Below, piece after piece: positions 32,720 to 45,435 of a DNA stretch of 64,000 nucleotides. Made by a program: the position numbers and the translations under genes. Position 1 is the stretch's first letter, and every line of letters starts with the position of its first letter. This DNA is from Escallonia rubra (Eukaryota; Streptophyta; Magnoliopsida; Escalloniales; Escalloniaceae): assembly GCA_033065855.1 (NCBI GenBank), contig JAVXUO010002698.1:1-64000 (forward strand). Reading direction: 5' to 3'. The notes beneath the pieces are model-generated. The model was not told the DNA's origin, did no database searches, and saw only the letters and a program-made list of their open reading frames with translations.

Positions 32720-33138
32720 TTGGACTTTAGCGACAGACTTCATCGTCGCTAAAGACCCGTCTCTGAAAACATTATTCTTATGACTTTTAAGGACGGAATA
32801 CAATCCGTCGCTAACCATAACATTTAGCGACGAATCTAGACCCATCGTTAATAATCTGTCGCTAATTTTATTTTCAAAATTTATCTGAAATTAAAAATTC
32901 TGGTAAATTATTTTTGCGACGGATTATCTGTTGGTACTTTAGCAACGAGTTATTCCGTTGCTAAAAGTGGCTTTTAGCTACATAAAAGGCTTTTCATCGC
33001 TAAAAGTTCGTTGCTAAAGAGGGTTTTTCTTGTAGTGTATCTGTCTCTAAAAATCTTTACGGATGGACTTTCATTTTTAGCGATAGATTTTTATCCGTCA
33101 GTAAAAATCCGTCGCTAAAAAGTCTTTTTCTTGTAGTG
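32720..33138 (+). mobile_element. CACTA 3' ends, one nested within another
   Basis: Two CACTA termini occur 101 bp apart: TTTTTCTTGTAGTG ending at 33037 and CTTTTTCTTGTAGTG ending at 33138. Both are preceded by TTTAGCGACGGA/TCCGTCGCTAAA subterminal repeats. The outer end is followed by AATGG of Copia, the same site as in the element at 19015. The inner end is followed by TAT. No matching 5' CACTACA end was found in this stretch, so both are truncated. Confidence 0.8.
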
Positions 33139-33733
33139 AATGGTATCTTAAATTCTAAGATGTGCTTATTAAATTTGGCTTTAAAAAAAATATAGAGGAC
33201 CAACGCATATACCTAAAGATTAGTGGGAGTAAGTTTATCATTCCAATTTTGCATGTAGATGTTATCTTACTTACTATTAGCGATATGCATATGTTACATG
33301 AGATTAAAAATTTTCTTTCTAAGAATTTTGATATGAAAGATCTTGGAGAGGCCTCTTATGTTATAGGCATTAAGAATCACTGAGATAGGCCTCATGAAAT
33401 ATTAGACTTGTTCCAAAGAGGCTAGATTGATAAGGTTCTCAAAATGTTCAACATGCATAAATGCGCTCCAACAGTTACCCACATTTAGTTGAGGGTGACA
33501 AATTCAGTTTACTATAATGTCCTCACTAACTGGAGCTAGACAAGATGGAGTGTTTTTCCTATGCCTTAGCAGTAGGAAGTCTCATGTATGCTCAAGTCTG
33601 TACTCCCCTAAATATAGCGCATGTTGTTGACATGCTTGGACGTTGCCAAATAAATGGGTTAAGGGAAAGTAGTCAAGAAAGTCGTGCGCCACTTATACGG
33701 TAACAAGGATTTCATGCTTATTTATAGACCACC
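33139..33733 (+). pseudogene. Copia reverse transcriptase fragment C2
   Basis: Same Copia region as 23306-23820 but more diverged and less shifted: WYLKF-like opening, IPILHVDVILLTISDMHMLHE (YVDD box changed to HVDV), NFDMKDLGEASYVIGIKNH, then the YALAVGSLMYAQV region and HLYGNKDFMLIYRP upstream of RNase H. The tryptophan codon lost in the other copies is intact here (AATGGTATC). Confidence 0.82.
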
Positions 33734-34486
33734 CTAAGAACTTGTTTAGCAGTGTTTTGAATATCATAATCTCATGTATGTCGCTTGCTATTTCCATTGA
33801 CCACCCTTGTTTAGCAGTGTTTTGAATATCATAATCTCATGTAGGTCGCTTGCTATTTCCATTGACCACCCTTGTTTAGCAGTGTTTTGAATATCATAAT
33901 CTCATGTATGTCACTTGCTATTTCCATTGACCACCCTAATAACTTGTTTAGCAGTTTTTTGAATACCATAATCTCATGTATGACTAGCTATTTCCATTGA
34001 CCACCCTAAGAACTCCTTTAGCTAGCTTTACTCCCAATATGGTAGCACATACCTCGCTTATACTAATTTTCTGTTTCTGCACTCTATTCATTCATCTCGA
34101 AGTCCCTCCTCTTGCAACCTCTTGAAATAAAAATGCATTAACCTGTATTCTCAAACTGAGAAAAACTCATCAACTCTCATCGGTAGAATACCTAAAGAGT
34201 TCAAAAGTTGAAAGTATGCCAGTGTAGGAAATGAGCCAGCAACTGAACTGAAACCTGAATAAGTCCAGAAGATCATGTTTCCAATTCTATTACTCAACCT
34301 AGATGTGTGAATTTCGATGAAAGACACAAGTAATGTTCACACTAAAAGTTGAAAATGTTTGTCTTAGTCGGTCTGTTCACACAAATGAGAATTCAGTTTC
34401 TTTCTTGTGTCTGATTTGAACTTGACTGAAACCATTAAACAAAAAGTTCTTGTTTTTTTAATTAATCAAGTGATATAACTGCCATA
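33734..34486 (+). repeat. 66-bp tandem repeats and flank, first copy
   Basis: About four units of TGTTTAGCAGTGTTTTGAAT, ATCATAATCTCATGTATGTC, GCTTGCTATTTCCATTGACC (33740-34010), then unique non-coding DNA to CTGCCATA at 34485. Nearly the same sequence, with three repeat units, occurs at 36617-37316. Confidence 0.85.
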
Positions 34487-36042
34487 GTATCTTGCTCCTC
34501 TTTCTTTATTCCTGGGAGTATGCTCCCTATATATGCAAATATTATGTGTGTTTTCGAAACTATTTCGTAGTTGCTTCTTGGTTTGTAAATATTGTCACGC
34601 TACTCTTTTTTCCTTGGATAGTAGTCTAACTACTCCTGTAACCAAGGAAATTATCCTGCTTCTTTTATGAAAATTCTCATGTTTAAACCAAAAAAAAAAA
34701 AAGGAAGGGACCAACTGCTTTTCAATGCCAAAGTCGTTTTCTGACAACCTTTGGGCAGAAATATGCCAAAACCATGTCAGCATGGCCATCCCTAGCATGG
34801 TACAGCTGCTATGGCCATATAAAGGATGAGAAAATGAGGGGGAGTCTTAATGGGGCAAATTTGTCTATGTAGCTTCTATGTGCAAAGACTTTTTTCAGAC
34901 TTGAGCATTGACTTTTTTGCCGTAACGGCTAAAGGTGTCTTGGAACTGACGCTCAGTGACTTCCCACGACAAACCTCCGACAAATATACGGTACTCTTCA
35001 TCCTTCCCGGCCATTTATACAGTTACGATCACACACAAATCTAGATTTAGACAATAGACATATCACACATTAATAGACAGATCAAACATTTAATAAGCAT
35101 GGGGCATAAATTAATTCTATAAATGTGAAAAATAAAACAATAATTCCCCACCATTTAAACAAGTATGGCCACATACGAACCCTAGTTTCAATAGTGAAGA
35201 CAAGTTCAATAAAATCGGGGTATGAAGTTCTGCGATAAAAAATGAAACAATATTCCCGAGTTTTAAGAAAATCCTCTGAAATTAAGGAAGATGAGGACAT
35301 AGAGGGGAAGAGAGGGACATAGATGCGTAGTACCGATTTTGGCTAAGGTAGTGTTTCCTTTCGAGGGAGCGAAACTATTGTCCTGAGGTTCAAAAGTCGT
35401 TTGGTTCTTAGGGTAAGGGGCAATTGGTGATAGATGGTGTGAGGTGTAGTTGTGGTCCATTGGCTGCTGTCGCAGGGGCCATTCAGCGATAGTGGGCTCA
35501 TAGTGGGAGGAGATTCCAGCTTGGGTGTAGTACACTTGAGGTTGTTGTTGGGTGAAAGAGAGAAGGGCGGCAGCGAGGGTGGGAATTGATGGCGTAGGAG
35601 GTGGGCGGCAGAGGTGGGAGTGGAGTTGGGCACTGTGGGTGAGAGAGACAGAGAGAAGAGGGAGAAAGATAATGCGGCGGGTGGAAAGAAAAAGTAGAAA
35701 TTTCTCTTTTAATACCCTTTAGCGACATGATTTTGGTCGTCGCTAAAAATCCGTCATCAAAACTCTTTTTAAATAGTTTTGTAAAATACAAAAATGGAAA
35801 AAATACAAAAATGGAAAAAATACAAAAAAATTACGTTTAGCGACGGACAATTCCGTCGGTGATAGTTCATCGGTAAAAGTTCGTTGCTGAATACCCTCCT
35901 TACAGACAGAATAATCTGTTGGTAAACATCTTTACTGATGGACTTTTACCAACGGACAAATCCGTCGGTAAAAGTCACTTTTAGCGACGAATTTTTATTC
36001 GTCAGTAAAAATCTGTCGCTAAAAAATCTTTTTCTTGTAGTG
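34487..36042 (+). repeat. Direct duplication of LINE tail + CACTA 3' part
   Basis: Nearly identical to 21768-23302. Observed differences are few: a 10-bp insertion near 34972 (ACCTCCGACA), one extra triplet near 35330, one base near 35278 and small indels near 35793. It starts abruptly at GTATCTTGCTCC and ends in TTCTTGTAGTG. Open frames here mirror those of the first copy and have no known domains. Confidence 0.93.
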
Positions 36043-36616
36043 AATAGTATCTTAAATGCCACAATGTGATTATTAAATTTGGCTTTAAAGAAAATATAGG
36101 ACCAACGCATATACCTAAAGATCAGGGGATAAGTTTATCAGTCCAGTTTTGTATGTAGATGATATCTCACTTACTATTGGCGATATGCATATGTTGCATG
36201 AGACCCAAAAAACTTTCTTTCTAAGAATTTTGATATGAAAGATCTTGGAGAGGCCTCTTATGTTATAGGCATTGAGAATCACCGATATAAGTCTCGTGGA
36301 ATATTAGACTTGTCCCAAAAATGCTAAATTGATAAGGTTCTCAAAAAGGTTCAACATGCCTAAATGCGCTCCAACAGTTACCCACATGTTGTTGAGGGTG
36401 ACAAATTCAATTTACTATAATGTCCTAACTAACAGGAGCTAGGCGAGATGGAGCGTTTTCCCTATGTCTTAGCGGTAGGGAGTCTCATGTATGCTCAAGT
36501 TTGTACTCGCCTAAATATAGCGCATGTTGCTGGCATGCTTGGACGTTGCCAAATAAATGGGTTACGGGAAAGTAGTCAAGAAAGTCGTGCGCCACTTATA
36601 CGGTAACAAGGATTTC
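36043..36616 (+). pseudogene. Copia reverse transcriptase fragment C3
   Basis: Nearly identical to C1 (23306-23820), including the W-to-stop change just after AAT. It continues beyond the point where C1 is cut, through the HLYGNKDFML segment. Confidence 0.85.
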
Positions 36617-37316
36617 ATGCTTATTTATAGACCACCCTAAGAACTTGTTTAGCAGTGTTTTGAATATCATAATCTCATGTATGTCGCTTGCTATTTCCAT
36701 TGACCACCCTTGTTTAGCAGTGTTTTGAATATCATAATCTCATGTAGGTCGCTTGCTATTTCCATTGACCACCCTTGTTTAGCAGTGTTTTGAATATCAT
36801 AATCTCATGTATGACTAGCTATTTCCATTGACCACCCTAAGAACTCCTTTAGCTAGCTTTACTCCCAATATGGTAGCACATACCTCGCTTATACTAATTT
36901 TCTGTTTCTGCACTCTATTCATTCATCTCGAAGTCCCTCCTCTTGCAACCTCTTGAAATAAAAATGCATTAACCTGTATTCTCAAACTGAGAAAAACTCA
37001 TCAACTCTCATCGGTAGAATACCTAAAGAGTTCAAAAGTTGAAAGTATGCCAGTGTAGGAAATGAGCCAGCAACTGAACTGAAACCTGAATAAGTCCAGA
37101 AGATCATGTTTCCAATTCTATTACTCAACCTAGATGTGTGAATTTCGATGAAAGACACAAGTAATGTTCACACTAAAAGTTGAAAATGTTTGTCTTAGTC
37201 GGTCTGTTCACACAAATGAGAATTCAGTTTCTTTCTTGTGTCTGATTTGAACTTGACTGAAACCATTAAACAAAAAGTTCTTGTTTTTTTAATTAATCAA
37301 GTGATATAACTGCCAT
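36617..37316 (+). repeat. 66-bp tandem repeats and flank, second copy
   Basis: Matches 33734-34486 with one repeat unit fewer. It ends ...CTGCCATA, where the first copy joins GTATCTTGC and this one continues AATAGATTATG into single-copy DNA. Confidence 0.85.
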
Positions 37317-37635
37317 AAATAGATTATGTAACTGCAACACCAAGTCATAAGCAATTTTTCCTTCGTAATAAACTATCCGCGTAATCTTCTTCGTTCTGGA
37401 GTTTGACTTGTGGCCCACATCACACCAACTTCAAGATTTATATTAATGCAGTGGACGTATGCACAGAAGAGCCGGCAAGTGAAGAGGCCCATATCCAAGA
37501 AATGACTTGCGAATTTGTTGGAAGGAGGCATTTGTGAGAGACGTGCTTAATTGAAATAGGTATCTGATGGTCAAAGTATACTAGAGGTGGGAGGAGTTAA
37601 AAGGAGCAAATGTAGAAGCAAGCCATCATACACAA
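37317..37635 (+). promoter_or_regulatory. Upstream region of the ACD6-like gene
   Basis: Single-copy DNA between the duplicated block and the ATG, containing TGGTCAAAG (a W-box-like TTGAC complement) near 37569. It presumably holds the promoter. No TATA box is assigned with confidence. Confidence 0.4.
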
Positions 37636-40600
37636 ATGTCTGTGCCCAAAAAACCAAGCTTATTAGGTGAGGAAGAGGAGGAGGAGATCTATGGGACAGC
37701 CGAGTCCATGGACCCCCAACTGTACAGAGCTGCCACAGAAGGTGATATTCTTGAGTTCATCAAAGCCATGGAACGAGTGGTTGATGACAGACATCACAGT
37801 CCGCCAGCAACTTGCGTCCAACTAGGCCCCCAGAACAACACAGTTCTTCACATAGCAACAAGTTTCCATAATTACGAGATTGTTAAACTTATTTGCAAGG
37901 ACTTGCCCTTCTTTGCTGCTGAAAAGAACGCGAGAGGCGATACCCCACTTCATATTGCAGCTAGAGATGGTGATTGCTTGCTTGTAAATTTGATAGTTGA
38001 TTCAGATTTCAGAGAACATTGTTTGGGTGAGAAGAACAAGGTGGGAAATACTGCATTGCACGAGGCATTGCATCATCATCATGAAGAGGTGGCTCGAATC
38101 TTAATCGATAGAAACAGGAACTTGTCATATACGGTCAATAAGGAAGGCAAGTCTCTGCTGTATCTGGCAGCAGAAGCAGGATATGCTGGTATTGTTAAGC
38201 TGCTTATGGAAAATCCCATCGGGAATTACACTTGTGTTAAGAGGAAGCTCAAAAACAAGTCACCAGTTCATGCTGCTATACTTGGAAGAAACATAGGTAC
38301 ATCTATTCTACTTCCCCTCTTTTGGCAAGTACCAGTAATTGATTACAACTGTCTAAACCATAATATTCGTATACATATCCAGTAATCAATTAAGTTTTAT
38401 TGAACCTCTTCTTAGGAGCATAAACAAGCCTGTTCTTGCAAGGGAGTGTCGTATGTGTGAGCAAGGGTTGCATGTGTCACTTAGGACCAGTAGTTGTGAA
38501 CGATGCGTGCTTTACCAGTAGATGTCATTATTATCATCATGGTAATAAACAACCCGGAGGCCGGGCTTGATTAGGAACATGCATTACTTTTAGATCATCA
38601 GCCACTCCTTTGGTATAAATTTTGAAGTCCTTTCTTTTTGGATCTCCAAAAGACTACACTTTCTAAAATCTGGTACTCATGATTTCCAATTAAGAGAACG
38701 AACAACCACAAAAGAAAACATGTTCAAGTACCTGATTAAACCATGCTAAATTGGAAACTTGAGATACTGTTCATAAACCTTGACTTTCTAACATGATCTT
38801 TCCTCGTCAGACAAAGGGAGTACTGAACTTTCTGAAGAACCTCCTGACAGATCAATATTAAGAATCTAATTTACGAAAATTGAGATGTATCGATAACGCA
38901 CCTTGTTATAGATTGCTTCTTTTTTGTTTCTTATTCATAAGATGCATAACTTTAGCAATTTCTTAATGAGCAATTCACGCTTCCAAAAGTTTGACCTTCT
39001 AGCCTCATAACTACCTTGTGTCCAAATGAGATGCAGTATCTATCGGTGCATGCAAATAACTTGGAAGCTTCAAGATGAGCAGATTTGCCATATACTTACT
39101 CAAAAAAAAGAAAAACTGTAATGTTTAGATAACGAACTAGCAAGTGTTTAACGTCAAAATCATGGAGTCACTAATCTTTTAATTTATAGACAGAAGCAAA
39201 ACCAAAGTAACATTCAGAAGGAAAAAGCCCAAATCTTTGCCACACTTCTCCCAGGTACTTATCTACTTCATTAAGCTTCCACTAAATATTCACGCACGGT
39301 TGAAGCTGAATTTAATATATTCGTCTACTGACTTACACATGCTTCCTCGACGCCTTGCACTAGAATTGGCCGCATCTACAAGTTTGAAGATGTGCCGGCT
39401 AATTTCAATCCATGGATGTCCCTTTGCCTTCCATATTTAAATGTCTTAATGATCTCATTGCAATCACGCAAAGGATGTCTAAGCAGAATCTTAAATTCAT
39501 CTTGTTTACAAATAGGCGCTTCAAAAGAAAATCAATCAGATCTCTGGAAACTACAATATTAATATTGTCATAGTCAGGATTATTCCGAGTTAAACGTCTA
39601 TGCAAATGAATGCATAAGATACATAAGCTTCACTCTTTCAGTTTAGAGGATCCCCAGGTTTTCAGATCTGTATAACACTACCATTTTATGATATACTTTT
39701 CGTACACCCTAAAAGACTATTAACTCTTCAAGTTTAACAATCTCGTAAAAGAAATCAGAAGCTAAGATTTCCTGATTTGGCTAGTGTTTAACATGCTGAT
39801 TTAAAATGCCAGATGTCCTGAGAATATTGTGGGAAACGGACCAATCATCCTTCCAGTTAAAGGGTGACCAGGGGAGGAATCCTCTGCACTTTGCTGCAGA
39901 TATCGGCTATGTTGAAGGGGTTAATTTCTTAATACACAATTTTTGTGCTTCTGCATATCAAAGGGATAAACATGGGTTATTTCCTATTCACATAGCATCC
40001 AGCAAAGGTCATACTGACATAGTTCAAGAGATTCTTAGTCACTGTCCTGATTCGAGGGATCTACTCAGTCTCCAAGGTCATAATGTTCTTCATATCACAG
40101 CTATGAGTGGGAATACCAAAGCACTCAGTAAAATGCTTAAAATTCCGGAGCTAGAGAAACTTGTGAACGAGAAAGATGAGGATGGAAATACACCTCTACA
40201 TGTGGCCACCATCCATCTGCATCCCAAGATCGTTAGCACCCTAACTCGGGATGCAAAAGTGAGTCTCAAGCTGCAAAACAATGAGGGTTCGACAGCATTC
40301 GACATTGCTGAGTGCTACATGGAAAAGGAGGCATCATTTGTCAAAGTATGTGAAATATACATATCACCAGGAACATAATTGCATTAATTGGCAACCCTGA
40401 ATCAGTTGATTTATATTTTTACACTGCACTTGAACTAGTGAAAGACCAATAGAATTTCTGTGGATAAACAAATACACGTGACCTAAAAAGTAACAGATGT
40501 GGTGTCTATTCTCTATTATGCAGAGGTTGACTTGGATGGCCTTGAAAATTGCTGGCGCTCCACGATCAAAGGGACCTAAAATTAAAAATTCTGTGCACGA

Positions 40601-41147
40601 GCAAACCCAAATGGAGAACTGCAGAGACAAGGTCAACTTTATATTGGTGGTGGCAATGCTCGTTGCTGCTGTGACCTTTGCTGCCGGTTTTACCATCCCA
40701 GGTGGTTATAATAACAACTCTAACCCTAACCAAGGCAACACAACCATGCTAAAAAAGGTAAAATTTCAGATATATGTGATCAGCAACACCGTAGCAATGC
40801 ATAGTTCCATCATTGTTGCTGTTACCCTTTTATGGGCAGAGCTGGGAGATTCCAGTTCTATGCATGTTGCCCTAAAATTTGCAATCCCACTATTAGGGAT
40901 AGCACTTTTTATGATGTCCATGACATTTATGGCAGGCGTATATCTAATAGTTAGCACACTCAGTTGGCTTGCCAATGTTATTCAGTTCACGAGCTTCATC
41001 TTTGTTTTCATACTTGTCCTACTCTATGTTCCACTTTGTTTCCTGGGCTCATCGAACTATCATATCTTCCATCGCTTCTCTTACTATCCATTTCGTCTAA
41101 TGCTTTATGCTTTTGGAAACTGCACTTCAGACGATGCAGAAGCATAG
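37636..41147 (+). CDS. ACD6-like ankyrin repeat / PGG-domain membrane protein
   Basis: Three exons, 37636-38296, 39813-40345 and 40524-41147, give 605 residues with all junctions GT-AG and in phase (ATAG|GTACAT to GCCAG|ATGTC; AAA|GTATGT to ATGCAG|AGG). The N-terminus is acidic. Ankyrin repeats run from about residue 60 to 390 (NTVLHIATS, DTPLHIAARDGD, NTALHEALHHHH, KSLLYLAAEAGY, RNPLHFAADIGY, HNVLHITAMSGN, NTPLHVATIHLH). Exon 3 encodes the PGG domain (AAGFTIPGGY near 455) and four membrane segments (~435-456, 480-502, 513-540, 549-573). Arabidopsis ACD6 and its relatives act in salicylic-acid-dependent defence at the plasma membrane. No lesions are visible. It is the second ankyrin/PGG gene in the window and reads in the same direction as the first. 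Confidence 0.93.
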
Positions 41148-42790
41148 GCAGCCTTCTCAGCCTGCCATTGAAATAGTATCTTGTACAGTTTATGGTCCTT
41201 CAACCTATGCCTTTGATCAATGACATGTTGGTCAAGTTGTACATAAGTTGCTGTCACAAAATAATGATCAACAATTTGTGGGTCGATTAGTATGTAAATA
41301 GTTGGACAACAAGGACGTTGGGTGAAAGAAGACGGGAAATTATTCCCTCGGAAGCATCTCTCACGGGGTTTTGGTATTCTAGCATTTGGTGGCGAAGGCA
41401 ATGAGAAGAAAAATATGGGCGTGTAGCATTAACTACTTCACTTCTTTTGTATGTATCAGTTGTATATATCTCTGTGAAACAAGTGTATCATTGGAAAAGA
41501 TTGATCTATGAATCAAAATCCACTTGTGTTTGCACAACAGTGTATCATGTAGTACCTCAGACCATTGTGTTTGCACCCCGACCCGCCACATTCCTGAAAC
41601 CATGATTGAGTGTGTATTACAACTTAGTAGATCCACATGGGTCTAACTAAAGAGATCGTCCTATTTAATGAAACATGAGAAGGAAATACGTAAGAAATCA
41701 ATGTTTTGACATTGCAAAAGAAATGTTTTATAGCAGCAAGAAAATGTCGAAGACATATAACTTTGTGGTTTGGTGGCTATGAACCAAACTCAGCTCTGAT
41801 TGCTGCTGTCTAATCGGAAATCAATACTTGTCAGACTTGAGACTAAAGGGCCTTTAAGCTCTGATGTGGATCGTTGAAGTTAATATGTTCATTGGTTAAG
41901 TGGAAGCCGTGCTTTTGCAGTTCATCATACAATCGAAACCATACTCCTAAGTTGCGACCAGATAGTAATGGCCTTGGGGATTCTACATTTGGCAGCAAGA
42001 ACCAAAGGGGAGTTTCTACAGCATATTTATCCTTCTACAAGTCTCATCGGAGAAGAAGATTTATCAGCGCATAATGTCTTTAGCCGTCAGTATATACAGA
42101 ATAGTGCCTCATGAATTTGTAAGTCTACTACCTTCAACAAGAGTTTCACACTCTCAGAAAAGGGATTGTTCATCTGAAGCGAAACTTGTCAAAAAATACA
42201 GAAAAATGCAGCAGCAACAAAGATATCAAAAATGTATTTGGTGGTTTTGGACTAAATCATGCTGTGCTTGATACAGTACATACCTTTACATGTCTGACCA
42301 GATGGATGCCATTGTTGTGCTGCGATAGAAGTACTAAGATTCAAGATAATCCATCCTTACGTTGATCGAAAGCTTTACTTTTGCGTGGAATTATGCATTC
42401 TCAAGGTCCTGTGCATAAGCTGCTTTCCTCAGGCGAGCATGGCAAGGGCCCTTGTAAACCTTCTATAATCTTCTGTTCATTGCCAATGCTTTATAACGAA
42501 ATCCGGATACGATGTAAAAAGGTCGGATAAGCTTTTGACCACATGAACTAGAACTGGTGCTAGGCTATCAACGGAGCGGTTTCGGATCAGATTGGGCTTG
42601 ATCCATATCTGGATTGGTGGGAAATTTTCTGTTTGAACTTGGATCTGATTAGGCATCGAATTGTCACAATGTCGATCTTGTCGAAGTTGGGATTCGGCTC
42701 AAGTTCGACACGACTACATTCAAAAAGACAAAACAAACGACCACAAAGTTCAATCAAGATGTATATATGAACAGTCAATTTAAGGCATTA
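41148..42790. other. Region downstream of the ACD6-like gene
   Basis: Probable 3' UTR, then intergenic DNA. Short open frames (for example 41874-42271) have no recognisable domain. No RNA gene or intact transposon seen. Confidence 0.45.
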
Positions 42791-42796
42791 AAACAT

Positions 42797-43020
42797 TTTT
42801 TTTTTTGTTTTTTTTGTAAGAGAATTGCATTGATAATAGAAAAGAGTATCCGGGGGCCATACAGACAGATACAAAATAGTTAAAATAGTTAGACTACACG
42901 TGCCTATGGAATAAACAGCCCATATCTGGTGGCAAAGGCATTCAAACATTGAAAAGTCAAAATATTCTTCAAACTCTTGTAACAATCATATATACCAAAA
43001 CATGTCCTCCGTTTATTGGT
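42797..43020 (-). pseudogene. 3' tail of a LINE
   Basis: On the minus strand the sequence ends CAATGCAATTCTCTTAC followed by an A-rich tail (T-rich at 42797-42818 on the plus strand), a typical plant LINE 3' end. Only a few hundred bases remain. Confidence 0.5.
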
Positions 43021-43220
43021 AATCACATCGACTTGGCAAATCAAGTTATCTCATACACAAATTCTATTTTTGTAGCGTAAATTCGGATAAAACCGGAATG
43101 TCAATTTTTGCGTATATTATACACGACACCTCTAAGGTTTACTCAAAATTACATATGGCGGCTATTAAGTATTTTTATTACTTCTCACCGCCTGTAGGTT
43201 GTCATTGTATTACACAAAAC

Positions 43221-44264
43221 TAGACCTGCCAAAAAAAGGCCCGGATCCGCGGGTCGATCTGTACTTGGCCAAAAAAAACCCGGGTACGGGTACCTATTTT
43301 GAAGACCCAATGAAAGCAAACACATACCTAAACCGAACCGTAATTTTCGGATAGATCCGTCGGATACAGTTTACCTGGACTACCCGTATTTTGTACTATA
43401 TAACTAAGTGTTAGGGTTTTCATTCACAGATTCACTCATTTTTCTCTTGCGTCGTTCCTCCCTCCCTCCCTCCCTTCCTATCTGAACTCTCTCTCGCACG
43501 GTGCTGCTCTCCTCTCTCACCTCCGGCGCTGCTCTCCTTCTCTCACGACTGCGCTGCTCTCTCACAACAGCGCTGCTCTCCCTCCCCCCCGGCGTTGCTC
43601 TATCACGACGGCACTGCTCTCTCATGACGTGGCTTTCTCCATCGACGACCAATCTACGTCAGATCCTTTCACAACGTCGTTCTCTTTATCGACGACCAAG
43701 CTACGCAGATCCGCCTCTAATGTCTCCGCGCGCCACGTCTCTGCCACATCTCCGGCGCCACCTCTCCGATCGTGAAAGGGATAGTACAGGACTTACAGCC
43801 AATACCAAAGTGGTCTCCGATCGACTTTGTTACGCTATTTGAGATTAGCAGAATTATTTTTTCTAGATCTATTTGTTATTTGTGTTTATTTTTTGAAAGT
43901 ATTAAGTATTTTGCTACTATGTGCCTATTGTGTTCAGATTAAAAGTGCTTATTGTGTTCGGATTTAGATGATTGTGTTGGATTTGAGACGTGAGATGATC
44001 ACTTCCCAAATGGATTGTATAAATTAAATTAGAAAATGTGTAGTAATAAAAAAGAAGGAAAAAAAATACTCCAAAAGAATTAGCTCAGTGAATATCTGGT
44101 AATAAAAAAATAATAATAATAATTTACCCGACTCGCCTTGTTAGGGTATGGGCACTAAAAAGCTCTACCCGAAAAAAAATCGGGTAAAATTTTCCTTGCC
44201 CGTTTTTATCGAGACCCGGCCAGATTTTATCCATACCCGACGGGTTTACCCGTTGTCAGGTCTA
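43221..44264. mobile_element. Non-autonomous hAT-type element
   Basis: Ends are inverted: TAGACCTGCCAA at the left and TTGTCAGGTCTA at the right, both followed inward by CGGGT/ACCCG-rich subterminal repeats. Flanking 8-bp words are CACAAAAC (43213-43220) and CATAAAAC (44265-44272), matching at 7 of 8 positions and of the right length for hAT. The 1,044-bp interior encodes no transposase; a CT-rich stretch (43430-43800) has a 113-codon frame without a domain and might be a captured promoter/5' UTR region. Confidence 0.82.
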
Positions 44265-44272
44265 CATAAAAC

Positions 44273-45430
44273 CAACTTCCGTCAAGAGACTATAAAAAAA
44301 TAAAAAAAAATAGGGCAACATAAATTTATTACCGGCCAAAGTCCAGCAGCCACCACAGCCGACACCCAGCAACCGCACGCGAAGGGTTCTGTCCATTATT
44401 GCCCATCATGGAGACCTTCCCTGCCCATCACCGACGACGCCCTGCCTAGCCACCATAGACCATCTTTCTGCCCACTCACTGCCATCATACACACAGATAG
44501 GCACATAAACACATCGACGAGACACGCACGCACAAAACACCACTGCATCACTCCACCATTGCCCCGCCACTACTACCCAAAACAAACCCAGTACCGCATA
44601 TTTTCAAACATGACCACCAACGCCCAACCCCCTTTCATTGCCCTGCCACCACCACACAAAATAAACTCACGGTCGCCGATCTTCAACCACAACTACCACT
44701 ACCCCAACCCCCACCCTTGCCTTGCCACCATCGCCCAAAACAAACTCACCACCGCCAATCTTCAACCACAACCACCACTACCCCACCCCCATCATTCGTT
44801 TTCACCACCCACCACCACCATTGATTTTCACAACCACCACTAAGCCCACGTTACAAATATATAGATATGTAACCACCTAACGACCATTCAAAGAAAATTG
44901 CCTCATTTTATAAAACACGGCCACACACGTACACGCACACGAAGATCCATCCAAAAATTTAACAACAAAGGTTTTGTTTCTTCACCTGGCCGAAGTCGAT
45001 CAAGGTGGATCTTGTAATGGTGGTTGGGATATAGATCCGACATTGGTGGTTTTCGCTTTTGGTGGTGGTGGCAGGGCAGTGGGGGGGGGGGGGGGTGCAT
45101 GAGAGAGAGAGATAGATAGGCGATATACAATTGCTCTAAGGCGTGGGATGGTGTATGGAGAGGGGGGGTGACAGATTGGCTAATGTTATCTGTTTACTAG
45201 AGGTATTACTATCTTTTCGTTGATTCTGTTAGCCGAAAAATTATACTTACCAGATGCCAACATTAGGAATGCCGTATGACTTATTTCAATATTATGTTAT
45301 GTTATGCTTTCCACGTCAATATTTGTTGCTTAAAAGATCTTATGTTTTATACTACTAGTTAATTAATACACTTCTTAACAGCAAAATAAAGGTCTGCAAA
45401 TGCATGCGAAAATAGACGTTTTTTCCCGCA
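44273..45430. other. CA-rich low-complexity intergenic DNA
   Basis: 44340-44840 is rich in CCACC and CAACCAC words, including a twice-repeated segment around CACCAACGCCCAACC / CACCACCGCCAATCTTCAACCACAACC. A G-run (45079-45094) and a GA/GATA microsatellite follow. Pro/His-rich frames here are compositional. No gene supported. Confidence 0.5.
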
Positions 45431-45435
45431 TAACA

